This document shows positions 17,205-23,914 of a DNA stretch of 64,000 nt, piece after piece. Within the stretch, counting starts at the first letter, position 1. The number at the start of each line of letters is the position of its first letter. The notes beneath the pieces are model-generated. The model was given only the letters and a program-made list of their open reading frames with translations, was not told the DNA's origin and made no database searches. Position numbers and translations under genes: made by a program. Source of the stretch: JAICMB01 sp035295125 (GTDB taxonomy: Bacteria > Acidobacteriota > Terriglobia > Bryobacterales > Bryobacteraceae); the NCBI GenBank assembly GCA_035295125.1, contig DATGJP010000095.1, positions 310,001 through 374,000 on the forward strand. The letters run 5' to 3'.

Positions 17205-17210
17205 ATTATA
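17205..17210 (-). promoter_or_regulatory. Consensus -10 box upstream of citrate synthase
   Basis: On the minus strand these six bases read TATAAT, exactly consensus, directly beside the 3' end of the TetR gene and 87 bases before the gltA ATG. No good -35 box lies 16-18 bases upstream, so the call rests on the -10 alone. Confidence 0.35.
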
Positions 17211-17813
17211 TTAAGAACCGCGCCATGCCAGCGATGGCATCGATGCCTGAATTGCGATTTCGGCAAACTTCAGCACCGCGGCGGACGATCGAAACGGCAA
17301 GCGTTGAGCGATCGCGAGCTTCGAAATGCCATGCACCAGCGACCATGCCACCAGGGCGCGCGCCATCGTCTCGCCGGGCGGAAGCTGCCCTTCCTGCTGA
17401 CAGGCTTCCACCGCAGCCACAAGTGCCCCGAAAGCTTTCTCCCCCGCTTCCGTCGATTTAGGATTCGTCGATTTGGCAAGTGGTGCATCGAACATTACCG
17501 TGAAGTGTTCGGGACGGCGTAGGGCGAACGCGACATAGGCCCATCCGGAGCGCTGCAGCCGCTCCAGCGCGTTCGATCCAGCCTGGGCGGCATCCATCAT
17601 GGCTTCGGTCAGCTCGTGAAAACCCTGGGCCGCCACGGCAGCCAGCAATTCATCTTTGTTGGGGAAGTGGCGATAAGGGGCATTGTGAGAGACTCCCGCC
17701 CGTCGTGCGACCTCGCGGAGCGTGAATCCCGCGGGCCCTAGCTCGGCAATCAGTTGGAGGGCCGCCTGGAGCAACGCCTCGCGTAGGTTTCCGTGGTGGT
17801 AGGGCTGCGGCAT
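17211..17813 (-). CDS. TetR family transcriptional repressor
   Basis: 200-residue regulator. The N-terminal helix-turn-helix spans about residues 12-55, with GFTLREVARRAGVSHNAPYRHF as the DNA-reading part. The C-terminal ligand/dimer domain contains WSLVHGISKLAI, placing it in the TetR group with a WHG-type C-terminal domain. It is divergent from the flavoenzyme gene at 17890, and the 76-base gap holds two inverted repeats of identical geometry, the probable operators. Expected role: repress the flavoenzyme gene and its own until a hydrophobic ligand binds. Confidence 0.93.
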   Translation of the reverse strand: MPQPYHHGNLREALLQAALQLIAELGPAGFTLREVARRAGVSHNAPYRHFPNKDELLAAVAAQGFHELTEAMMDAAQAGSNALERLQRSGWAYVAFALRRPEHFTVMFDAPLAKSTNPKSTEAGEKAFGALVAAVEACQQEGQLPPGETMARALVAWSLVHGISKLAIAQRLPFRSSAAVLKFAEIAIQASMPSLAWRGS

Positions 17814-17838
17814 CGGTCTTATTTCTTTCTAGCAGAAC

Positions 17839-17859
17839 GATGTTGACATGCGCAACATC
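17839..17859. promoter_or_regulatory. Operator 1 for the TetR repressor
   Basis: Inverted repeat GATGTTG-N7-CAACATC (17839-17845 and 17853-17859). It covers the TTGACA -35 box of the rightward promoter. The same half-sites and spacing recur 33 bases downstream. Confidence 0.75.
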
Positions 17860-17871
17860 TCGGCATAGAAT
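17843..17871 (+). promoter_or_regulatory. Sigma70-type promoter of the flavoenzyme gene
   Basis: TTGACA (17843-17848, consensus) is followed after exactly 17 bases by TAGAAT (17866-17871, 5 of 6). Transcription would start near 17878, only about 12 bases before the ATG at 17890, and both operators overlap the promoter or start site. Confidence 0.75.
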
Positions 17872-17872
17872 T

Positions 17873-17891
17873 ATGTTGGCGGTGTCAACAT
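17873..17891. promoter_or_regulatory. Operator 2 for the TetR repressor
   Basis: Inverted repeat ATGTTG-N7-CAACAT (17873-17878 and 17886-17891), identical in half-site and spacing to operator 1. It spans the predicted transcription start and includes the first two bases of the flavoenzyme start codon. Centre-to-centre distance to operator 1 is 33 bases, about three helical turns. Confidence 0.75.
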
Positions 17892-19545
17892 GAGAACAAT
17901 CGGCCATTCCTACAAACAACACCACGTTGCGGATACCTACGATGCCATCGTGATCGGCTCCGGCATTGGCGGTCTCACGGCGGCTGCCATGCTGGCCAAA
18001 TACGGCGGACAGCGGGTCCTGGTGCTTGAGCGGCACTACACGGCTGGCGGCTTCACGCACGTGTTCCACCGGCCGGGATACGAGTGGGACGTGGGGGTCC
18101 ATTATATCGGCGGCGTTAACAACCCTGCGGACCAGGTCCGCTGTGCTTTCGACAATGTCACGGAAGGCCGCCTGCGCTGGAACCCGATGCCCGACGTCTA
18201 CGACCGCATATTCATTGCAGACCGCTCGTACGACCTTCCCGCGGGCATCGAACGTTTTCGCGGCCAAATGAAGGCATACTTTCCCGAGGAAGGCGCTGCT
18301 ATTGATAAGTACCTCGCCGCAGTACTGGCGGCGACGCGAGCGGGCATGATGTATTTCGCCGAGAAGGCTGTTCCCGCTCCGCTCGCGCGGCTCATCGGTC
18401 CGGCGATGCGGGCGCGATTCCTTCGCTACGCATCGCAGACTACTGCCGACGTCCTGCGCCAGTTCACCCGCAATCCGGAATTGACCTCCGTACTCACCGG
18501 CCAGTGGGGCGACTACGGGCTTCCGCCGTCACAGAGCAGCTTCGGCATGCACGCGATGATCGCGCAGCATTACCTCGAGGGCGCCAGTTATCCCATCGGC
18601 GGAGCCTCAGAGATTGCCGCAGCCATCGCTCCCGTGATCGAGCGGGCCGGAGGCGAGATCATCGTCAGCGCCGAAGTATCGCAGATTCTCCTCGACACCC
18701 GGGGCAAAGCGGTCGGCGTGCGCATGGCGGACGGGCGCGAGCTGAAAGCCAAGACCATCATCAGCGACGCGGGTGCGCACAACACCTTCGCCCGATTGCT
18801 GCCCTCTGACCTTCCGTCAACCGCCGCCGTCGTGCGTGACATCGAGAGCCTGCCGCCGTCGATGTCGCACATCTGTCTTTATGTCGGCCTGCGCCGCGCC
18901 GCTGGCGAACCGGAATTCGACGCCACCAATCTCTGGATCTACAAGACCCCCAATCACGACGCGGCATTTCAGCGTTGCATGGAAGATCCGCAAGCGCCGC
19001 TGCCGGTCTCATTCATCTCGTTTCCTTCGGCCAAAGACCCGACTTTCGAGCGACGCTATCCCGGCCACTCCACCATCGAGATCGTAGCCCCAGCGCCCTA
19101 TGCCTGGTTCGAGAAATGGGCCGATTCCCGCTGGAAACGCCGCGGGACGGACTACGACGAGCTGAAGCGAACCCTCAGCGCCCGCCTTCTTGCCGACCTG
19201 GAGCGCCACGTCCCGGGAGCCAGGGACCGCATTACCTACACCGAACTATCGACCCCACTGAGCACCCGCCATTTCGCGAACTACCCGCACGGCGAAATTT
19301 ACGGCTTGAGCGTAACGCCCGAGCGATTCCGGCTCCGTTCGATCGGCGCACGGACCCCGATTCGCAACCTGTACCTGACCGGTGCCGACGCTCTCTCGCC
19401 CGGCGTCACCGGCGCGTTGTTCGGAGGAATCGTGACCGCTTCCGCGGTGCTGGGCCGCAACCTGAGGTCAAAAGTCATTCGACCCGCGCCGCCGAAGACC
19501 TATCCTCGCGAGAGGATTACCTCGACGATCCCGGTGGTCGAATAA
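17890..19545 (+). CDS. RetSat/CrtI-like FAD-dependent oxidoreductase
   Basis: 551-residue flavoenzyme of the phytoene desaturase / all-trans-retinol 13,14-reductase superfamily. The dinucleotide-binding motif is VIGSGIGGLTAA (residues 21-32) with the acidic LVLERHYTAGGFTHVF after it; YEWDVGVHYIGG is characteristic of the RetSat branch. A second FAD-contact segment, LYLTGADALSPGVTGAL, lies near the C-terminus. The substrate is probably a polyunsaturated lipid or isoprenoid. The ATG is embedded in operator 2 and has no ribosome-binding site, so a very short leader is likely. The 3' end overlaps the convergent rfaE2 gene by 46 bases. Confidence 0.88.
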   Translation: MRTIGHSYKQHHVADTYDAIVIGSGIGGLTAAAMLAKYGGQRVLVLERHYTAGGFTHVFHRPGYEWDVGVHYIGGVNNPADQVRCAFDNVTEGRLRWNPMPDVYDRIFIADRSYDLPAGIERFRGQMKAYFPEEGAAIDKYLAAVLAATRAGMMYFAEKAVPAPLARLIGPAMRARFLRYASQTTADVLRQFTRNPELTSVLTGQWGDYGLPPSQSSFGMHAMIAQHYLEGASYPIGGASEIAAAIAPVIERAGGEIIVSAEVSQILLDTRGKAVGVRMADGRELKAKTIISDAGAHNTFARLLPSDLPSTAAVVRDIESLPPSMSHICLYVGLRRAAGEPEFDATNLWIYKTPNHDAAFQRCMEDPQAPLPVSFISFPSAKDPTFERRYPGHSTIEIVAPAPYAWFEKWADSRWKRRGTDYDELKRTLSARLLADLERHVPGARDRITYTELSTPLSTRHFANYPHGEIYGLSVTPERFRLRSIGARTPIRNLYLTGADALSPGVTGALFGGIVTASAVLGRNLRSKVIRPAPPKTYPRERITSTIPVVE

Positions 19546-19970
19546 CCCGGTTCGAGAGGTAGCGCCAGAACCTGTCCGCCGGCCGCCTCCACCTCTTCGC
19601 GCCCGGCGATGAAGTGCGACCAGTCGGCGCCCTTCACCAGGAAATCGGGCAGGACTTCCGCGATCAGCTCGCGCGGCGTGTCCTCATCGAAGAATGTCAC
19701 GGCGTCCACTGCCTGCAAAGCGCAGGCGAGCTCGGCGCGCTCCTGCTGTGAAATCAGAGGGCGCTTGGGGCCTTTCAGCCGTTGCACGCTGGCATCGGTG
19801 TTGAGTGCCAGAATCAGCACGTCGCCGAGTGATCGGGCGGATTCGAGAAGACGAATGTGACCCGGATGCAGAATGTCGTAGCACCCGTTCGTGAACACAA
19901 CTTTCTTGCCCTCACGCTTCCATTGTGCGCGCTGGGCGACCAGTTCCTGCCGGTTTAAGAATTGTCCCAA
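19500..19970 (-). CDS. rfaE2: D-glycero-beta-D-manno-heptose 1-phosphate adenylyltransferase
   Basis: Transfers AMP to heptose-1-phosphate to give ADP-heptose for the lipopolysaccharide inner core. 156 residues, the stand-alone adenylyltransferase half of HldE. The nucleotidyltransferase signature is TNGCYDILHPGH, with HPGH at residues 35-38, and the C-terminal LEPGYSTTGIVE fits the family. Kinase and isomerase partners are not in the window. The last 46 bases are shared with the 3' end of the convergent flavoenzyme gene; both reading frames look intact. Confidence 0.93.
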   Translation of the reverse strand: MGQFLNRQELVAQRAQWKREGKKVVFTNGCYDILHPGHIRLLESARSLGDVLILALNTDASVQRLKGPKRPLISQQERAELACALQAVDAVTFFDEDTPRELIAEVLPDFLVKGADWSHFIAGREEVEAAGGQVLALPLEPGYSTTGIVEVILSRG

Positions 19971-19997
19971 CCGAACATTTTACCAATCGCCCCCCCT

Positions 19998-21467
19998 TCA
20001 GAAGGTATAAGCGATACCCATATTGGCCAGGTCGATAATTGCATTGGCCGTCTGCTGGTTACGGTAATCCGTCAGGATTCTCCGCCACTCCCAGGACAGC
20101 GTGATCCGCTGGTTGAGTTTGCGCATTAAGTTGGCCATGTAGGTCTGGTTCTTCGCTCGATCGCCGACACGTAGATTCGCGGGATCCATCGCCTCGATAC
20201 CGTACGCTGCATTGATCTGCCAGCGAGGGTTCAAGTTAATCTGGGCCTGCATCCAGCCGCCGCGCGCCAGAACGCCATGCTCTCCCGGGGTTCCCGGAGG
20301 AAGCACCGCCTCACCGCTCGCGACGCTGAACAGGCCGAGCGCACGTCCCACAAACGCTTCGCCGGTGAGACCGAACCTGCGATGGAACGGCAGCGTGTAG
20401 TCAAGGTTTACGCCCCAGGAATCGACGCCGCGGGTGGCGGTTTGAGACCCGATCGTGCCGACATTCAAGCCGCGGTTGTAGTGCCCGCTGAACCCGACCG
20501 ACACGTCACGATCGCCGATCTTTCCTACCGCCGCCAGGCGGCTCTCTACCGCTGGCGCTCCGCCGCGTTCGCCAATTCCCGGCGTGCGTGCATCCACGAC
20601 CGTGGTCGGATTATCCCCAATGTTGGGATCCAACACCGCGGCCTGGAAAAGCAGATGCTCCGCCCGTGATTCGAAGCGGAATTGCGGGCTTCGAATCCAT
20701 GGGTTGCCGGACGCCGACATCGAAGGAATCGCAAAGGATGCCAGCGACGTCGGGTTAAGAGGCGAGAAAACCGCCCAGTCCTGTCCCGCTTCGATCGAAA
20801 CGTTGTGCCAGTCGAGCCGCCCGTAAGCGAGGCGAAGGCGGAAAATGTCCATATTCACGCCGTTGGTCAGCGGGGTCTTGCCTCCAAAGAAATCCATTTC
20901 CATCGTGCCGCTCATTTTCGCGCCGAAGACGTCCGGGCCCTGGAAGCGGAGTCCAAAGCGCGACTGGCGGGCCGTCATACCGAAGTTCTGGTAAGGATCC
21001 GAACCGTTCTTGCTGGCGACCAACGGAATATCCTCGACATTGGTGCCTGCGGTGTTTCCAAACGCGTTCCACAAGATGGTTCCGTAGAACTGCAGCGGCG
21101 ACTTTGACGCGGTAGTCACGGCGCCCGCGGTCTCAGCGCCCGTGGATCGGGGAGCCTGCACCGGAGCGGGTGCAGGCGTTGCATTCGCGGCTACAACCGG
21201 GACGAACCGCACATCCCCCGCTCCACCCGGCGAGCGCTGAACCACGGCGGCAACCTCGGATGCCGTCAACAGGCCCTTCCTCGCCAGCAAATCCGTTAAG
21301 AGTGCCACAGCTTCTTCAGGCCCGCTGCGCTGTACCGCAGCCAATTCTTCCCGGCTGATCAGCCCTTTATCGGCCAGCAATCGCGCCAGCCGCGTCACGG
21401 CATCATCGGCCCGCGCTGCCTGCATCGCAACGAGAGCCACAACGATTAACATCCAGTAACGTGTCAT
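19998..21467 (-). CDS. DcaP-like outer-membrane porin
   Basis: 489-residue beta-barrel protein with a signal peptide (MTRYWMLIVVALVAMQAARA). Residues ~24-80 carry two similar helical motifs (LLADKGLISREEL and LLARKGLLTASEV), then an Ala/Pro linker, then a barrel of alternating strands from about residue 128. It ends in AYTF, the terminal aromatic recognised by BamA. The central segments (RQSRFGLRFQGPDVFGAKMSG, IEAGQDWAVFSPLNP) resemble DcaP/OprP-type trimeric porins. Substrate not determinable from sequence. Confidence 0.82.
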   Translation of the reverse strand: MTRYWMLIVVALVAMQAARADDAVTRLARLLADKGLISREELAAVQRSGPEEAVALLTDLLARKGLLTASEVAAVVQRSPGGAGDVRFVPVVAANATPAPAPVQAPRSTGAETAGAVTTASKSPLQFYGTILWNAFGNTAGTNVEDIPLVASKNGSDPYQNFGMTARQSRFGLRFQGPDVFGAKMSGTMEMDFFGGKTPLTNGVNMDIFRLRLAYGRLDWHNVSIEAGQDWAVFSPLNPTSLASFAIPSMSASGNPWIRSPQFRFESRAEHLLFQAAVLDPNIGDNPTTVVDARTPGIGERGGAPAVESRLAAVGKIGDRDVSVGFSGHYNRGLNVGTIGSQTATRGVDSWGVNLDYTLPFHRRFGLTGEAFVGRALGLFSVASGEAVLPPGTPGEHGVLARGGWMQAQINLNPRWQINAAYGIEAMDPANLRVGDRAKNQTYMANLMRKLNQRITLSWEWRRILTDYRNQQTANAIIDLANMGIAYTF

Positions 21468-21518
21468 ACCCTCCTCCTGGTGATTGGTTCATCTCAGCGT
21501 AAGGTATGACCAACGCGG

Positions 21519-22112
21519 TCAGGAAGGGGGAACTGGGCGTTTCCCTGGTTTTCGAAATGCCTGGCGTGCCAAATCGTGGAAGAACCGGCCGCCGAACACA
21601 CCGATCGCGAGCAGGGCGCTAAACAGCACGACCGCGTCGATGCTGGCGCGCCCTTCGCGCTCCCAATAGACATCGCGCAGGTTCAGCCACAGCGCGAATT
21701 CGTCGAGTGTCAGGCCGGCGCCCACACCGTAGAAGAAAGACAGGGTTCGCCCGGCGATATGCGGATGTCTGCGAAACGGCTCCCACAGCCAGCCGTAGCC
21801 GGCCAGCAGAAGCAGCAGGATGCCCCAGACCAGATGATGGATATGACGGCCTCCCATGGCGACGTCGTGAAATGGCCCGCGCCCCGCCCGAATCGCGTGT
21901 GTAATCACCCGCACGGCAGCGAATGCCAGGCAGAATCCGAACGAGGCCCACATCAGGTGTTCGCGTGGAGGATACTCGTGGAAATGCTTGCGGTAAATGA
22001 CTTTGGCGTTGTGATGGCGGACCTTAACGACAAGAATCGTAATCCAGACGAGGAGGACGGCCAGGACGGCCAGCGCGATTCGCGCCGGATGCTCAATTGG
22101 AATGTGCGGCAT
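21519..22112 (-). CDS. Integral membrane protein, conserved, unknown function
   Basis: 197 residues with about five membrane segments (near 10-30, 52-72, 90-108, 122-140 and 160-178). Conserved polar signatures between them are GGRHIHHLVWG and GAGLTLDEFALWLNLRDVYW; the paired His and the Asp/Glu-Trp stretch suggest a functional site in the membrane. I know similar proteins in Acidobacteria and Actinobacteria but no assigned function. Its start codon lies inside the left 33-bp direct repeat that flanks the TIR gene. Confidence 0.75.
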   Translation of the reverse strand: MPHIPIEHPARIALAVLAVLLVWITILVVKVRHHNAKVIYRKHFHEYPPREHLMWASFGFCLAFAAVRVITHAIRAGRGPFHDVAMGGRHIHHLVWGILLLLLAGYGWLWEPFRRHPHIAGRTLSFFYGVGAGLTLDEFALWLNLRDVYWEREGRASIDAVVLFSALLAIGVFGGRFFHDLARQAFRKPGKRPVPPS

Positions 22113-22139
22113 GCTGCGCTATATGTACATTATGGTCGG
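22107..22139. repeat. 33-bp direct repeat, left copy (flanks TIR cassette)
   Basis: Matches 22791-22823 at 31 of 33 positions (differences at 22119 and 22124). It contains the minus-strand start codon of the membrane protein (22110-22112), an ATG at 22132 equivalent to the DUF2891 start, and a TATA-rich centre around GTAC. The ORF begun by its ATG stops after four codons, overlapping the TIR GTG start as GTGA. Confidence 0.85.
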
Positions 22140-22142
22140 TGA

Positions 22143-22670
22143 GTGAGTCTGCCGAAACTTCAATCCAATATAGACTTTATGCCGCTCAAGCTCTTTCTAA
22201 GTTACAGTCTGGACCCGGCTGCGATGAGTGTTGCGAGGTGCCTGCAGGCCTTCGTGGAAGCCTATGGCGCCGAACTCCTTGTGCCGTTTGAAGGCTCAAC
22301 CCGAGCCGTTCACAAAGCTATAAGCAGTTCCAACTATGTTCTCGCCCTCATTGCAAGCGAGCTTACTCCGAACGCACGAAACGAGCTTGATTATGCGCTT
22401 GAGAAGCACAAGCTGATCCTTCCAATCGTGCGCTCCGATCTCAAGAGAAACCCGTTCTTTGCCCGCCTCCCTCGAGTTTTCACATTTTCCTCCAACGACG
22501 ATCCTACAATCGTTGAAGCCGAAGTCCTCGTTTTTTTAAAAGCCTCCCATGTCATTAAGGAGGAGCAAAACACGCTGAGCGCTCTTGCCGCCGTGAGCCT
22601 GAATCTTCTTCAACTTGTCTCCCTTGAGGACGAACTTAACCCCAATGTATATAGTTTTTTGAGCCTGTGA
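22143..22670 (+). CDS. TIR-domain protein
   Basis: 175 residues, almost all one TIR-like domain: LKLFLSYSLDPAAM forms strand A and the BB-like loop region, SSSNYVLALIASELT the central strand, and NELDYALEKHKLILPIV carries the acidic residue at the position of the NADase glutamate (Glu of NELDY). Bacterial TIRs commonly cleave NAD or make cyclic ADP-ribose signals in defence. A C-terminal helix (residues ~130-175) has no recognised domain. Start GTG at 22143; ATG at 22179 is an alternative. Codon use is visibly more AT-rich than in neighbours (for example TTTTTTAAAAG near 22530), suggesting transfer. The gene sits alone between two direct repeats. Confidence 0.8.
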   Translation: MSLPKLQSNIDFMPLKLFLSYSLDPAAMSVARCLQAFVEAYGAELLVPFEGSTRAVHKAISSSNYVLALIASELTPNARNELDYALEKHKLILPIVRSDLKRNPFFARLPRVFTFSSNDDPTIVEAEVLVFLKASHVIKEEQNTLSALAAVSLNLLQLVSLEDELNPNVYSFLSL

Positions 22671-22671
22671 T

Positions 22672-22707
22672 GCAGGCTTTTAGCCTGCGGCGGGTTGTTA
22701 ACCCGCC
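22672..22707. repeat. Double-hairpin palindromic element after the TIR gene
   Basis: Two adjacent perfect stems: GCAGGCT-TTT-AGCCTGC (22672-22688) and GGCGGGTT-GTT-AACCCGCC (22689-22707). The first begins one base after the TIR stop. A same-architecture element lies inside eutC at 63728-63765. Further short palindromes follow before 22790 (GGTTGGCAACC at 22741-22751 and GGCATCGATGCC at 22763-22774). Confidence 0.8.
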
Positions 22708-22790
22708 CACCCGTAGCTCTGAACAAGCGCCGACCAGCGCGGTTGGCAACCGGCGGCAGGATGGCATCGATGCCCACTCGCCGACCTAAG

Positions 22791-22823
22791 CGGCATGCTG
22801 CGTTATAAGTACATTATGGTCGG
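22791..22823. repeat. 33-bp direct repeat, right copy (flanks TIR cassette)
   Basis: Second copy of the 22107-22139 sequence (31 of 33 identical). It carries the start region of the DUF2891 gene: ATG at 22795 and, in frame, ATG at 22816. TATAAG at 22804-22809 could serve as a -10 box, placing transcription start at or next to the ATG at 22816. Confidence 0.85.
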
Positions 22824-23901
22824 GAGAGCTCTGATTATTTTCTTCGCAGCCGGAGCGTGCGCCATGCCTGCATCTTTGAAAACCGACTCAGCGGAGCGGT
22901 TTGCCAATCTCGCTCTGGCTTGCGTTCATCGCGAATATCCCAATAAGATCGCGCATGTCCTGAATTCCGATGCCGACGTCAAACCGCCCCGGCAACTGAC
23001 CCCCGCGTTTTACGGCTGCTACGACTGGCACTCCTCGGTTCACGGGCACTGGCTGCTGGCCCGTCTCGCGGCGACTTTCCCCGACGAGCCGTTCGCCGCC
23101 CGCGCCAAAGCCGCCCTGGCCCAAAGCCTCACGCCACCAAACCTCAGGCGTGAAGCCGACTACATAAACGGAGAAGGGCGGTCCAGTTTTGAGCGCCCCT
23201 ACGGACTCGCCTGGCTTCTGCAGTTGGCGGCCGAACTCCATGAATGGAAGGTCCCGGAAGCACGCGAATGGTCGGCCGCCATGAAGCCCGTGGAAGCCGC
23301 CGCCGTCACCCGGATCAGCGATTGGCTGGGCAAGTTGCCGCACACCGTCCGCAGCGGTGAGCACAGCAACACGGCCTTCGGGCTCGGGCTAATGCTCGAC
23401 TACTCCAAAATCGTCGGCAACGCCGATTTCGAGCGCCTCGTGGAGCGCAAAACCCGGGAATTCTTCCTCGCCGACCGCGATTGTCCCCTGGCTTATGAGC
23501 CGTCGGGCGAGGATTTCCTGTCGCCCTGCCTCGCCGAAGCCGATGCCGTTCGCCGCGTCGTCCACGGCAAGGAATTTGCCGATTGGCTGGCACATTTCCT
23601 CCCTTCCATACCTCAAGACGGCTCAACCGCCTGGATGCGTCCGGGTGTAGTGACAGACCCAAGCGACGGGAAACTCGCCCATTTCGACGGCCTGAATCTC
23701 AGCCGCGCCTGGATGCTTTACGGCATCGCTTCCGCATTACCCGAAGGCGACCGGCGGGTGCCCTCCCTGAACGCCACCGCCGCCGCGCACGCCTCATCCG
23801 GCCTCCGTTCCGTCACCGGCGAACACTACGAGGGCGGCCACTGGTTGGGCAGTTTTGCAGTCTATCTGACAACCAAGCGGGGCCTGGAACCACTTCCATG
23901 A
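22816..23901 (+). CDS. DUF2891 family secreted protein
   Basis: 361 residues from the ATG at 22816 (368 from 22795). The later ATG starts a clean signal peptide (MVGRALIIFFAAGACAMPAS). The mature protein is all-helical, resembling an alpha/alpha toroid, with family motifs FYGCYDWHSSVHGHWLL, INGEGRSSFERPYGLAWLL, HSNTAFGLGLMLDYS, and GEDFLSPCLAEADAV. The conserved His, Asp and Glu in DWHSSVHGH and GEDFLSP look like an active-site lining, but the activity is not established. The next gene, a penicillin-binding protein, starts 13 bases after its stop, so they are probably co-transcribed. Confidence 0.85.
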   Translation: MVGRALIIFFAAGACAMPASLKTDSAERFANLALACVHREYPNKIAHVLNSDADVKPPRQLTPAFYGCYDWHSSVHGHWLLARLAATFPDEPFAARAKAALAQSLTPPNLRREADYINGEGRSSFERPYGLAWLLQLAAELHEWKVPEAREWSAAMKPVEAAAVTRISDWLGKLPHTVRSGEHSNTAFGLGLMLDYSKIVGNADFERLVERKTREFFLADRDCPLAYEPSGEDFLSPCLAEADAVRRVVHGKEFADWLAHFLPSIPQDGSTAWMRPGVVTDPSDGKLAHFDGLNLSRAWMLYGIASALPEGDRRVPSLNATAAAHASSGLRSVTGEHYEGGHWLGSFAVYLTTKRGLEPLP

Positions 23902-23914
23902 GAAAATAGGACTA

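Noticed and set aside
17236..17247. 12-bp palindrome GGCATCGATGCC shared with 22763-22774
   Set aside because: One copy is inside the TetR coding end and the other in a palindrome-rich gap; two copies of a GC-rich 12-mer are not strong evidence of a site.
22107..22823. Insertion sequence or integron explanation for the TIR cassette
   Set aside because: No transposase, integrase or terminal inverted repeats are present; only direct repeats flank the gene.
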